A stretch of DNA of 64,000 nt. It comes from Sporosarcina ureae (lineage in GTDB: Bacteria; Bacillota; Bacilli; Bacillales_A; Planococcaceae). This document shows, one piece after another, positions 17,225 to 25,701 of this stretch (positions within the stretch are counted from its first letter, which is position 1; every line of letters begins with the position of its first letter). The position numbers were made by a program, and so were the translations under genes. The stretch is taken from assembly GCF_029267015.1 (NCBI RefSeq), contig NZ_JARIEA010000073.1, positions 1 to 64,000 on the forward strand. Direction: 5' to 3'. The notes beneath the pieces are model-generated. The model was not told the origin of the DNA. It searched no databases and saw only the letters and a program-made list of their open reading frames with translations.

Positions 17225-18253
17225 GTGAAAAGTTCAACTTCAAAAGAAGATACACCTTTATTAGAGATTAAAAACCTTCAAACAGGATTTAAAATAGAAG
17301 GCGAATACTATAACGCAGTTGAAAATATGTCTTTTGATGTGAAGAGAAAAAGAATAATTGGAATCGTAGGCGAATCCGGTTGCGGTAAAAGTGTAATGTC
17401 TTTATCGATCATGCAACTTTTGCCGATCGGTATCGGAGAAATCCGCGGAGGTTCTGTACTATTTGAAGGTCAGAATTTAGCTCATTATAACGAAAAGGAA
17501 ATGAATTCTATTCGTGGTAAAGACATATCGATGATTTTTCAAGAACCTATGACGTCACTAAATCCCGTATTTACTATCGGATCTCAAATTGCAGAAGTTT
17601 TATTGAATCACGAAAAGATGACAAAAAAGGAAGCCCTGGCTAAATCGGTAGAGTTATTGAACCAAGTTGGCATCTCTCGCCCTGAAAAAGTTATTCATGA
17701 ATATCCACACCAATTGTCTGGTGGCATGAGACAACGCGTCATGATCGCCATTGCGATTGCTTGTCAACCTAAACTTCTAATCGCAGATGAACCAACTACC
17801 GCATTAGATGTAACGGTCCAAGCACAAATTTTAGAATTATTAAAAAGTATTCAAGAAACGAATGATATGTCGATCATCTTGATTACACATGATCTCGGTG
17901 TTGTCGCAGAGATTTGTGATGAAGTCATCGTCATGTACGCAGGAAAAGCTGCTGAGCGTGCTGAAGTGAATGAACTATTTAGTGCACCAAAACACCCCTA
18001 TACGCAATTACTAATGAAAGCGGTTCCAAAAATGGACGAAGACGTGGATGAGCTTGCTACAATCGAGGGACTCGTACCTTCCATACAAAATATGCCTGCA
18101 ACGGGTTGTAGATTTTCTAACCGTTGTCCAAAAGTAATGCCCGAATGTATGCAAATTACTCCCCTTCTTCGTGAAGTTGACGAAGACCATGAAGTAGCGT
18201 GTTTATTATATGACCCGAGCTGGCCCATTGAAGAAAAGAGGGTTGCACAATGA
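17225..18253 (+). CDS. appD: Oligopeptide ABC transporter ATPase AppD/OppD
   Basis: One of two ATPases of a peptide importer, 342 residues from the GTG start. Walker A GESGCGKS, Q-loop FQEPMTSLNP, signature LSGGMRQRV and Walker B LLIADEP are present. The C-terminal oligo_HPY region contains the Cys-rich patch CRFSNRCPKVMPEC...C typical of OppD/DppD. GAGGTG lies 7 nt before GTG 17225; the ATG at 17177 has no site, so GTG is preferred. It overlaps appF by ATGA. The gene order D-F-A-B-C equals the B. subtilis app operon, not opp (A-B-C-D-F). Confidence 0.9.
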   Translation: MKSSTSKEDTPLLEIKNLQTGFKIEGEYYNAVENMSFDVKRKRIIGIVGESGCGKSVMSLSIMQLLPIGIGEIRGGSVLFEGQNLAHYNEKEMNSIRGKDISMIFQEPMTSLNPVFTIGSQIAEVLLNHEKMTKKEALAKSVELLNQVGISRPEKVIHEYPHQLSGGMRQRVMIAIAIACQPKLLIADEPTTALDVTVQAQILELLKSIQETNDMSIILITHDLGVVAEICDEVIVMYAGKAAERAEVNELFSAPKHPYTQLLMKAVPKMDEDVDELATIEGLVPSIQNMPATGCRFSNRCPKVMPECMQITPLLREVDEDHEVACLLYDPSWPIEEKRVAQ

Positions 18254-19260
18254 CTACTATGCATGAAACAACACACACTTCAGACAACATGTCAGAAGAC
18301 AATTTGCTAGAAATAAAAAATTTGAAAACCTATTATCCAATCTACGGTGGTTTTTTCAAACGAGTAGTCGGTAATGTCAAAGCTGTTGACGACATCTCCT
18401 TTGCGATCAAGCGAGGAGAAACAATGGGACTTGTCGGTGAGTCGGGTTGCGGAAAATCAACTGCCGGCAGAACCATTTTACGTTTGATGAAGCCGACAGA
18501 TGGACAGATCATTTTTGATGGACAAGATATTACAAAATTGAGCGGTTCTAAGCTTCAACAAGCAAGACGAGATTTCCAGATGGTCTTCCAAGATCCTTAC
18601 GCTTCATTGAACCCCACACAGATGGTAGGAAATATTATTGCTGAACCTATTTTGAATTATGAAAAACGCAATAAGAAAGAATTGAAAGCGTATGTGAAGT
18701 CATTGCTGCTGAAAGTCGGCTTACCTGAGGAAGCGTATTATAAATATGCACATGAGTTTTCTGGCGGACAACGTCAGCGAATAGGAATAGCGCGTACATT
18801 GGCGCTGAATCCGAAACTGATTGTTGCGGATGAGCCCGTATCGGCATTGGATGTGTCTGTACAGTCGCAAGTTCTCAATCTATTAAAGAGTTTGCAGAAA
18901 GAATTCGGTCTTACGTATTTATTTATCGCCCATGACTTAAGTGTAGTAAAACATATGAGCGATCGAATCGGTGTGATGTATTTAGGCAATCTGGTAGAGA
19001 TTGCGGCAAATAAAGATTTATATCAAGAACCCTTGCACCCTTACACTCAAGCTTTAATTTCAGCAATACCGGAACCTAATCCGATGTTGAGGAAAGAACG
19101 AATTGTACTAAAAGGAGATGTACCCAGTCCTGCGAATCCACCAACCGGCTGCCCTTTCCACACCCGTTGTCCAGTAGCAATGGATATCTGTGCAGAAAGA
19201 AAGCCGCCCTTAAAGGAGGTGAGACCAGGGCATTTCGTAGCTTGTGTATTACATGAATAA
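18250..19260 (+). CDS. appF: Oligopeptide ABC transporter ATPase AppF/OppF
   Basis: The second ATPase, 336 residues, starting inside the stop codon of appD. It has GESGCGKST, QDPYASLNP, the signature FSGGQRQRIGIART, Walker B LIVADEP and the H-loop IAHDLSVV. The C-terminal Cys motif CPFHTRCPVAMDIC is that of the OppF/DppF class. It should pair with AppD on the inner face of the permease AppB-AppC. A 27-nt gap with AGGGAGG leads to the binding protein gene. Confidence 0.9.
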   Translation: MTTMHETTHTSDNMSEDNLLEIKNLKTYYPIYGGFFKRVVGNVKAVDDISFAIKRGETMGLVGESGCGKSTAGRTILRLMKPTDGQIIFDGQDITKLSGSKLQQARRDFQMVFQDPYASLNPTQMVGNIIAEPILNYEKRNKKELKAYVKSLLLKVGLPEEAYYKYAHEFSGGQRQRIGIARTLALNPKLIVADEPVSALDVSVQSQVLNLLKSLQKEFGLTYLFIAHDLSVVKHMSDRIGVMYLGNLVEIAANKDLYQEPLHPYTQALISAIPEPNPMLRKERIVLKGDVPSPANPPTGCPFHTRCPVAMDICAERKPPLKEVRPGHFVACVLHE

Positions 19261-19287
19261 AAATTAAGGATATAGGGAGGCAATAAC

Positions 19288-21021
19288 ATGAAGAAAAAAT
19301 CCATGTTTTGGGTATTGTCAATGTTACTCGTTCTTTCATTATTTCTTGCAGCTTGTAGCAAAGACAATGCAGACACGGGTACGAAAGACGAAGGTAAAAC
19401 AGACGACACAGAAGCAACAGATGATGGCAAACCAGAAAAAGGCGGAACACTTGTGTATGGTATCGATACAGAGCCTGAAGGAAAATTCAACTTTGCATTT
19501 TATGATATCGCAACAGACGCACAGATTCTTGAATTTATTGATGAATCATTATTCACATACGATGAAAATTTAGAAATTCAACCGAACTTAGCTTCATGGG
19601 AAACAGAAAATAGCCAACATTACACATTTACATTTAAAGAAGGCGTAAAGTGGCATAACGGTGAAGAACTAACAGTAAACGACTGGGTATTTGCACTTGA
19701 AACCATTGCAGATAAAGACTACACCGGCTCAAGATTTACAAACGTAGATACAATTGAAGGTGCGAAAGATTACCGCGCTGGTAAAGCCGACAGCATTTCA
19801 GGTCTTGAAGTTGTAAGCGACTATGAAATCAAAGTCACTTTCGATAAGCCACGTGTAAACAACTTATTGAACATCTGGTCTTACCCACTTCCTGAAAAAG
19901 CATTTGAAGGAATTGCCGTAGCAGATATGGCTGAATCAGAAGTGGTTCGTTCTAAACCAGTGGGCGTCGGTCCATTTAAAGTAGAGAACATTGTACCAGG
20001 AGAATCATACGAACTTATACGTAACGACGACTATTGGAATGGTGAAGTAAACCTAGATAAAATTATTGTTCGTGTGATCGACAATACGTCTACAGTAGGT
20101 GCACTTCAAAATGGTGATATTGACTTAATCGAAGTTCAACCCGTTTCTGCTCCCGAAGTAGAAAAGTTGGATAATGTAGACATCGTCACAGCACCTGGAC
20201 TTTCTTATTATTATGTAGGATTCAAACTTGGTAAATTCGATAACGACAAACTAGAAATCGTTGAAGAGAAAGAAAAATATCAAGACAAAAACTTACGCAA
20301 AGCAATGATGCATGCCATTAACCGTCAAGAATGGATTGACGCATTCTTCTTCGGATATGGAGAGCCAGTTAACAAACCTGTTCCATCCGCACACTGGATT
20401 TCTGCTGATGATAGCGACTTAAACGAATACCCATATGATGTTGAAAAAGCAAAGGAACTTCTTGACGAAGCAGGATACGTGGATACAAACGATGATGGTT
20501 TCCGTGAAGATCCAAATGGTGAAGAGTTCGTAGTTCACTTCGCACATTATGCAACTGGAAACCCAACTTTTGAAGCACGTTCACAAGCTATTGCTCAATA
20601 TTGGGAAGAAGTTGGCTTGAAAGCTGAAGTAGATATGACAGAAGTTACGCTTTACTATGACATGATTGAAAAAGATGATCCAAGCATCGAAACATTCTTC
20701 GGTGGATGGTCAACTGGTTCTGATCCAGATCCATCAGGTCTTTGGAAATCAGATGTTCTATGGAACTACCCACGCTACAACAATCCAGAATCAGATGCTC
20801 TTCTTGAAAAAGCATTAGATATTGATGAAGTCGGAACAGATAACGACAAGCGTAAAGAAGTCTATGTTGAATGGCAAAAGCTGATCAACGAAGACTTGCC
20901 AATGCTTTTCATTGCTGAACTTGAGGAAATTGATGGTGTCAGCAAGAAAGTCGGTGGATTTGAAAGAAATGTTGCAGGTAAAAACAATGCTGCAGAATGG
21001 TATAAGAAATCAGATAAATAA
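19288..21021 (+). CDS. appA: Oligopeptide-binding lipoprotein AppA/OppA
   Basis: Extracellular substrate-binding lipoprotein of the importer, 577 residues. The signal peptide ends in the lipobox LFLAACSKD (Cys at about 23), followed by an acidic/threonine linker (EGKTDDTEATDDG). The mature part has the family-5 solute-binding fold: EPNLA-like IQPNLASWE, YTFTFKEGVKWHNGEELTVNDWVF and the distal FGGWSTGSDPDPSGLWKSD. It captures oligopeptides for AppBC. The D-F-A-B-C gene order matches app, but the peptide length preference cannot be read from the sequence. Confidence 0.9.
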   Translation: MKKKSMFWVLSMLLVLSLFLAACSKDNADTGTKDEGKTDDTEATDDGKPEKGGTLVYGIDTEPEGKFNFAFYDIATDAQILEFIDESLFTYDENLEIQPNLASWETENSQHYTFTFKEGVKWHNGEELTVNDWVFALETIADKDYTGSRFTNVDTIEGAKDYRAGKADSISGLEVVSDYEIKVTFDKPRVNNLLNIWSYPLPEKAFEGIAVADMAESEVVRSKPVGVGPFKVENIVPGESYELIRNDDYWNGEVNLDKIIVRVIDNTSTVGALQNGDIDLIEVQPVSAPEVEKLDNVDIVTAPGLSYYYVGFKLGKFDNDKLEIVEEKEKYQDKNLRKAMMHAINRQEWIDAFFFGYGEPVNKPVPSAHWISADDSDLNEYPYDVEKAKELLDEAGYVDTNDDGFREDPNGEEFVVHFAHYATGNPTFEARSQAIAQYWEEVGLKAEVDMTEVTLYYDMIEKDDPSIETFFGGWSTGSDPDPSGLWKSDVLWNYPRYNNPESDALLEKALDIDEVGTDNDKRKEVYVEWQKLINEDLPMLFIAELEEIDGVSKKVGGFERNVAGKNNAAEWYKKSDK

Positions 21022-21319
21022 GAGATAAAAGATATCGGTGGTGGACGGATACGTTCGTTCACTGCCGTTATTTATTTTACAGACTCTTATATACGGTAAG
21101 ATCTATTTTGGCAGTTCTTCAAATAACCGTGAGTATACAAAGAGAAACACACCTTGCCCAATCACCCAACTAAATAAAATGACTCGTAGTATCGTTCGCT
21201 AGACGTAGCCAACCATACGAACTGAGGTATTATTCAACGTCTACTTATGGAGTAAAAATACGTCTTACCGTGTTTAAGAGATTTAACGTAGAGTAGGACA
21301 TAGTTAAGGAGAGTACCTT

Positions 21320-22285
21320 ATGATAAAACTAATAATCCGTCGTTTTTTAGGGATGATCCCTATGTTATTTTTAATCTCCATAGTGGTATTCGGACTCGCT
21401 AAGGCGATGCCTGGTGACTCTTTCACGGGGGAAATCGATCCGAATAACACCAATCCCGAATATATTGAAGAGATGAGACAGAAAACAGGCTATTACGATC
21501 CTGTGTACGTTCAATACGGCAGATGGATCAAAGATTTCGTTCAAGGTGATTTCGGAAAATCCACGCGTTATAAAATACCGGTGTCTGAGTTAATCATTCA
21601 AAAGATACCGAACACCCTATTTTTAGCGTTAGTTTCCCTAGTCATAACGTATATTCTCGCATTCGCCATGGGCATGTATGCTGGGAGAAAACCCTATACA
21701 CTTGGTGATAACTTGATTGCGGTATTTAACTATGCTGGGCTTGCAATCCCCTCTTTCGTCGCTGGGGTTTTTGCAATTTATTTCTTTGCTTTTGGTTTGA
21801 ATTGGTTCCCTTTCGCGGGTTCTGTTGATATTGAAATCTCAAAAGGCACGCCTGCTTATTGGTTGAGTAAAATTCATCATGTGTTCTTGCCAGCTGTCGT
21901 ACTCGGTATTTTCGCAACAGCACAATATACACAGTTTTTACGTAATGATTTAATCGAGAACTCACGCAGAGATTTCGTTAGAACTGCTAGAGCTAAAGGA
22001 ACACCGATGAGCCGGATTTATAATGTACATATTTTACGTAACTCTATTATTCCACTCATTACATTCCTAGGATTCGATATTGCTTCACTGCTAGGCGGAG
22101 CGATCATTATAGAGAAAATTTTCACGTACCCTGGTATCGGCTTATTGTTTCTTGATTCAGTAGGAAATCGTGATATTCCGACGATGATGGCCATTACGAT
22201 GATGCTATCGTTCCTAGTACTTTTCGGTAACTTATTAGCTGATATTTTATATGGCGTCGTAGATCCAAGAATAAGATTAGGATAG
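21320..22285 (+). CDS. appB: Oligopeptide permease AppB/OppB
   Basis: 321-residue inner-membrane permease with about six helices. The N-terminal MIKLIIRRFLGMIPMLFLIS begins like the OppB/DppB class. The EAA loop that contacts the ATPase reads RDFVRTARAKGTPMSRIYNVH. A ~300-nt gap without obvious genes separates it from appA, so a second promoter is possible. AAGGAGAG is 7 nt before the ATG. AppC begins 11 nt downstream. Confidence 0.9.
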   Translation: MIKLIIRRFLGMIPMLFLISIVVFGLAKAMPGDSFTGEIDPNNTNPEYIEEMRQKTGYYDPVYVQYGRWIKDFVQGDFGKSTRYKIPVSELIIQKIPNTLFLALVSLVITYILAFAMGMYAGRKPYTLGDNLIAVFNYAGLAIPSFVAGVFAIYFFAFGLNWFPFAGSVDIEISKGTPAYWLSKIHHVFLPAVVLGIFATAQYTQFLRNDLIENSRRDFVRTARAKGTPMSRIYNVHILRNSIIPLITFLGFDIASLLGGAIIIEKIFTYPGIGLLFLDSVGNRDIPTMMAITMMLSFLVLFGNLLADILYGVVDPRIRLG

Positions 22286-22296
22286 GAGGAAAGGAC

Positions 22297-23214
22297 ATGA
22301 CAATGAATACAACACCTGTAGAAGAAAAGCCACCAGTGAAAGGCTTATCTCCTTGGGGAATGGCCCGAAAAAAATTCTTGAAAAACAAATTGGCAATGAT
22401 CAGTTCATTCTTTTTAGCAGCTGTCATCATCCTTTCTCTTCTAGCTCCTGTACTGGCGCCTCATATTTCGCCCATTCCAGATATCGAGAAAGTAAATATT
22501 TCAAAAATGAACATCACGCCGAATGGTGAACATCTTCTCGGAACAGATAAAAGTGGCCGGGACGTACTGACAAGACTGTTATACGGGGGTAGAGTTTCAC
22601 TGTTAGTCGGTTTCAGTGCTACACTTATCGTTATTTTCTTAGGTACTCTCGTAGGTTCAATCGCTGGATTCTTCGGTGGCCGAGTCGATAGCCTTCTCAT
22701 GCGATTTACGGATTTCGTATTGAACTTCCCATTCCTTGTGTTCGTTATCGTGTTGAATACCATTTTGCACGGTAAAGTAGATGGGCTATGGGTATTGATC
22801 GGTTTGATCGGTCTGTTAAGTTGGGGTGGTGTGGCGCGTATTGTACGAAGTAAGATTCTTGCTGAGAAAGAGAATGAATATGTTCTTGCAGCCATTTCAA
22901 TTGGTTGTTCACCAGCTAAAGTGATCGCGAAGCATTTGCTGCCGAACGTCATGTCGACGATCATTGTACAGGCAACATTACTTTTCGCCGGGTTGATCAT
23001 CGCGGAATCTGGGCTTAGTTATCTTGGGTTCGGTGTTCCTCAAAAAACGCCTTCTTGGGGTAATATGCTTGCGTTCGCAAACGAGCCAGACGTGCTACAG
23101 GGCAAGCCTTGGATGTGGATGCCGCCAGCACTTGCGATTACGTTTACCATTTTGTCAATTAACTTCATTGGTGAAGGTCTAAAAGATGCGATGAATCCAA
23201 AGTCGACAAGATAA
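22297..23214 (+). CDS. appC: Oligopeptide permease AppC/OppC
   Basis: 305-residue partner permease. The N-terminal hydrophilic stretch (PWGMARKKFLKNKLAMISSF) and the first helix match the OppC N-terminal domain. DKSGRDVLTRLLYGGRVSL and the EAA-like loop NEYVLAAISIGCSPAKVIAKH are typical of DppC/OppC. AGGAGG precedes the ATG. A strong terminator follows directly, closing the operon. Confidence 0.9.
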   Translation: MTMNTTPVEEKPPVKGLSPWGMARKKFLKNKLAMISSFFLAAVIILSLLAPVLAPHISPIPDIEKVNISKMNITPNGEHLLGTDKSGRDVLTRLLYGGRVSLLVGFSATLIVIFLGTLVGSIAGFFGGRVDSLLMRFTDFVLNFPFLVFVIVLNTILHGKVDGLWVLIGLIGLLSWGGVARIVRSKILAEKENEYVLAAISIGCSPAKVIAKHLLPNVMSTIIVQATLLFAGLIIAESGLSYLGFGVPQKTPSWGNMLAFANEPDVLQGKPWMWMPPALAITFTILSINFIGEGLKDAMNPKSTR

Positions 23215-23221
23215 TAGAAAC

Positions 23222-23255
23222 AAAAAACGATCTCATTACTGTGAGATCGTTTTTT
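23222..23255 (+). terminator. Terminator of the appDFABC operon
   Basis: A perfect 14-bp stem, AAAAAACGATCTCA/TGAGATCGTTTTTT, with a 6-nt loop and T-tail. It starts 8 nt after the appC stop. The A-rich 5' arm makes it bidirectional. Confidence 0.9.
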
Positions 23256-23267
23256 ACTTGCTATAAC

Positions 23268-23484
23268 TTAATACTTTGTTCTAATATGTTCGCCGCCTGC
23301 ATTCTCTACTCTCGAAATTATTGTTGAATACATGCGCATCATCACACCGCCATCATAGCTATAGTCCCTTCCGTCTTTCATGTGAAGCATCACTTTTTCG
23401 ACAGCTGTTGTGCCGTCTATTTTCGTGATGACATCCTCGACGCTTTCAAAATCATCCCATTCGTAGATTAGCGTTGTATGGGGT
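23268..23484 (-). pseudogene. 5'-truncated small protein gene
   Basis: An open minus-strand frame of about 70 codons encodes HTTLIYEWDDFESVEDVITK and DGTTAVEKVMLHMKDGRDYS and ends in GGEHIRTKY. A stop lies directly before it and no start with a ribosome site exists. The composition is protein-like, so it is probably the C-terminal part of a lost gene. The family is not recognised. Confidence 0.45.
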
Positions 23485-23689
23485 TAAATTCTACTTACCC
23501 TTCTCATCAATTGTCCGTAATAACATTTACGAAGATGTTTCGTACACTTGCTTGAGTAACTCTTCTAAGCTGGGTGTGCTGTTGTCATCTATATATTGCT
23601 GAAGGAGTAACTTTATTTTATTGGAAAGCGGCATGGGAACCTTCTGACTGATTTTTCTACTTAAATTTTTACATTCTAACAAATAACTA

Positions 23690-23718
23690 TTGCCCTTTAC
23701 GTTAACGTCAATGATACA
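23690..23718 (+). promoter_or_regulatory. Promoter with MerR-type operator in the spacer
   Basis: -35 TTGCCC and -10 GATACA are separated by 17 nt. The spacer is filled by the near-perfect palindrome TTACGTTAACGTCAA (one mismatch). This resembles operators described for the LiuR-type MerR regulators of branched-chain and fatty acid degradation. The placement suggests that the MerR gene downstream regulates itself and the two catabolic genes. Confidence 0.6.
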
Positions 23719-23758
23719 CTGTGCTTATCAGAAAATTCAATACAGGAGTGGTGATATC

Positions 23759-24178
23759 ATGAATTCTAACACAGATGAAGATTCAACAGAATTATCTATT
23801 TCTATTTCAGACATAGCGAAGTTATACGATGTCTCCACTCGTACTATTCGCTACTATGAAGAAATCGGCTTACTACACCCCTTTCGAACAGCTAGCGGTC
23901 AACGTGTTTTCAGTAAAAAAGAGACCACGCGTCTAAAGTTAATTTTTAAGGGAAAGAAATACGGATTCCAATTGGATGAAATCAAGGAAATGATTGAGCT
24001 ATTCGATCGCGATCCAACTGGCAAGAAACAATTAGCACGAACCGTTGAATATGGACAAGAAAAAATAAATGAAGTGACCGAGAGAATTGATGAACTGATG
24101 ATCATCCGATCTGAAATGGACACCTTATTACGTGAGTACAATGTGAAATTACACGAATTGGAGAGTGATCATGAATGA
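23759..24178 (+). CDS. MerR-family regulator of acyl-CoA catabolism
   Basis: 139 residues. The N-terminal winged helix-turn-helix reads SISDIAKLYDVSTRTIRYYE EIGLL. A C-terminal coiled helix (LARTVEYGQEKINEVTERIDE) should dimerise. There is no effector-binding cysteine cluster, so it is not a metal sensor. ATG 23759 follows AGGAGTGG; the longer track start lies inside the promoter/operator. It overlaps the ligase gene by ATGA. By analogy with LiuR-type regulators it probably senses an acyl-CoA intermediate; that part is inference. Confidence 0.85.
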   Translation: MNSNTDEDSTELSISISDIAKLYDVSTRTIRYYEEIGLLHPFRTASGQRVFSKKETTRLKLIFKGKKYGFQLDEIKEMIELFDRDPTGKKQLARTVEYGQEKINEVTERIDELMIIRSEMDTLLREYNVKLHELESDHE

Positions 24179-25686
24179 ACATTTCAAATTTATTAGCTAT
24201 GCAAGCACGCAAATTCCCAAATCATGAAGGAATTGTTACGCCCAAAGAAAGAATTTCATACGCTGAATGGGACAAGGCAGTGAATCAGCTTGCTGACGGC
24301 TTGCGCACATTAGGCATTAGTAAAGGGGACAAAGTCGTCTTGCACATGCCAAATACAAAAGAACTTATCTATTCATACTTTGCTGTGCAACGTTTAGGAG
24401 CACTCAGCATCCCTATTAATGCGAAACTAGCTGAAAAAGAAATCCAGTTCATTGTTACACATAGTGATGCCAAAATGCTGATTACGCACAATATGCTATT
24501 CCCTTCTATAGAACATATGAAGCTCGATCCATCTATTACGTATGTGAAAACTGGTGCGGCTGTATTCGATTGGCGTTCACTAGACGACATTCTTTTAAAT
24601 GGTAGCACATCGTCTATTGAATGCTTATCCTCTGACGATGACGAAGCTTCTATTCTCTATACGTCCGGTACGACTGGTGATCCAAAAGGAGTCGTCTTTA
24701 CTCACCGCAACATCCTAACTGTCGGTATTATGATGGCCATTGAAATGAACATCACTCCAGATAGTCGTTTACTGCATATGATGCCACTTAGTCACTCTGC
24801 TCCCCTACATTTGTTTTTAATTGCAGGGACCTACGCAGGCGCAACACATATTGTAACGCCAACATTTACTCCCGAGTTATTCCTACACACTGTAGCTACT
24901 GAACGGACAACACATTTCTTCGGTGCTCCAATCGCTTATTTGGCAGGTGCTGCTCATGATAAATTAGCCGATTACGATTTGTCGTCGATGACACATTGGG
25001 TATATGGAGGCGCTCCGCTTGATCAATCAAAAGTAGATTTCATTCAACAAAAGTTCCAGACTGACCGACTATATTGTGTATATGGACTAACGGAAGCGGG
25101 ACCTAACGGCACAGTGCTGATGGGCACAGAACATGCCAATAAAGCGGGTAGTATCGGTAAGCGTGCTGCACTCAACTGTGAAATTCGACTTGTAGATGAA
25201 GACGGTAAAGATGTAATCAAAGGCGAAATCGGAGAAATTATTCTAGCTGGAGAAGGAAATATGAAAGGTTACTATAAAGCTGAGGAACTAACTAAGGCTA
25301 CGTTGAAAGAAGGATGGCTATATACCGGAGATATGGCTTATCAAGATGAAGACGACTACTACTGGGTTGTGGATCGCAAAAAAGACATAATCATTTCAGG
25401 CGGTGTCAATATCTATCCACAAGACATTGAAAAAGAATTGATCACTCACCCTGCTGTAGATGACGTAGCTGTTGTGGGTGTTCCGAATCCTGATTGGGGA
25501 GAAACTGTCAAAGCGTTCGTCGTCTTGAAAGAACCTATCGATGGCGACTTGGCAGAGGACTTTAAAACATACTTGACTGGAAAGATTGCCTCTTACAAGA
25601 TTCCGCGATTAGTAGAAGAATTAGATGCTCTTCCGAGAAACGTCACTGGAAAACTATTAAAAAGCCATTTGCGCAATTTAGTATAA
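24175..25686 (+). CDS. Acyl-CoA synthetase (AMP-forming)
   Basis: 503-residue ANL-superfamily ligase activating a carboxylic acid to its CoA thioester through an acyl-AMP. The A3 motif is LYTSGTTGDPKGVVFTHRN, the A5 motif YGLTEAGP, the A7 motif GWLYTGD, the A8 hinge DRKKDIIISGGVNIYPQDIE and the A10 lysine motif PRNVTGKLLK. All catalytic positions are present. The chain length of the acid cannot be told. The start overlaps the MerR stop, and the acyl-CoA dehydrogenase follows 15 nt later behind AGAGGAGG, so the pair should act in sequence. Confidence 0.9.
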   Translation: MNISNLLAMQARKFPNHEGIVTPKERISYAEWDKAVNQLADGLRTLGISKGDKVVLHMPNTKELIYSYFAVQRLGALSIPINAKLAEKEIQFIVTHSDAKMLITHNMLFPSIEHMKLDPSITYVKTGAAVFDWRSLDDILLNGSTSSIECLSSDDDEASILYTSGTTGDPKGVVFTHRNILTVGIMMAIEMNITPDSRLLHMMPLSHSAPLHLFLIAGTYAGATHIVTPTFTPELFLHTVATERTTHFFGAPIAYLAGAAHDKLADYDLSSMTHWVYGGAPLDQSKVDFIQQKFQTDRLYCVYGLTEAGPNGTVLMGTEHANKAGSIGKRAALNCEIRLVDEDGKDVIKGEIGEIILAGEGNMKGYYKAEELTKATLKEGWLYTGDMAYQDEDDYYWVVDRKKDIIISGGVNIYPQDIEKELITHPAVDDVAVVGVPNPDWGETVKAFVVLKEPIDGDLAEDFKTYLTGKIASYKIPRLVEELDALPRNVTGKLLKSHLRNLV

Positions 25687-25701
25687 AGAGGAGGACATAC
25701 A

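Noticed and set aside
19047-19490. Minus-strand ORFs of 147 and 124 aa over appF/appA
   Set aside because: Antisense shadows; the plus-strand genes have clear motifs and a ribosome site between them.
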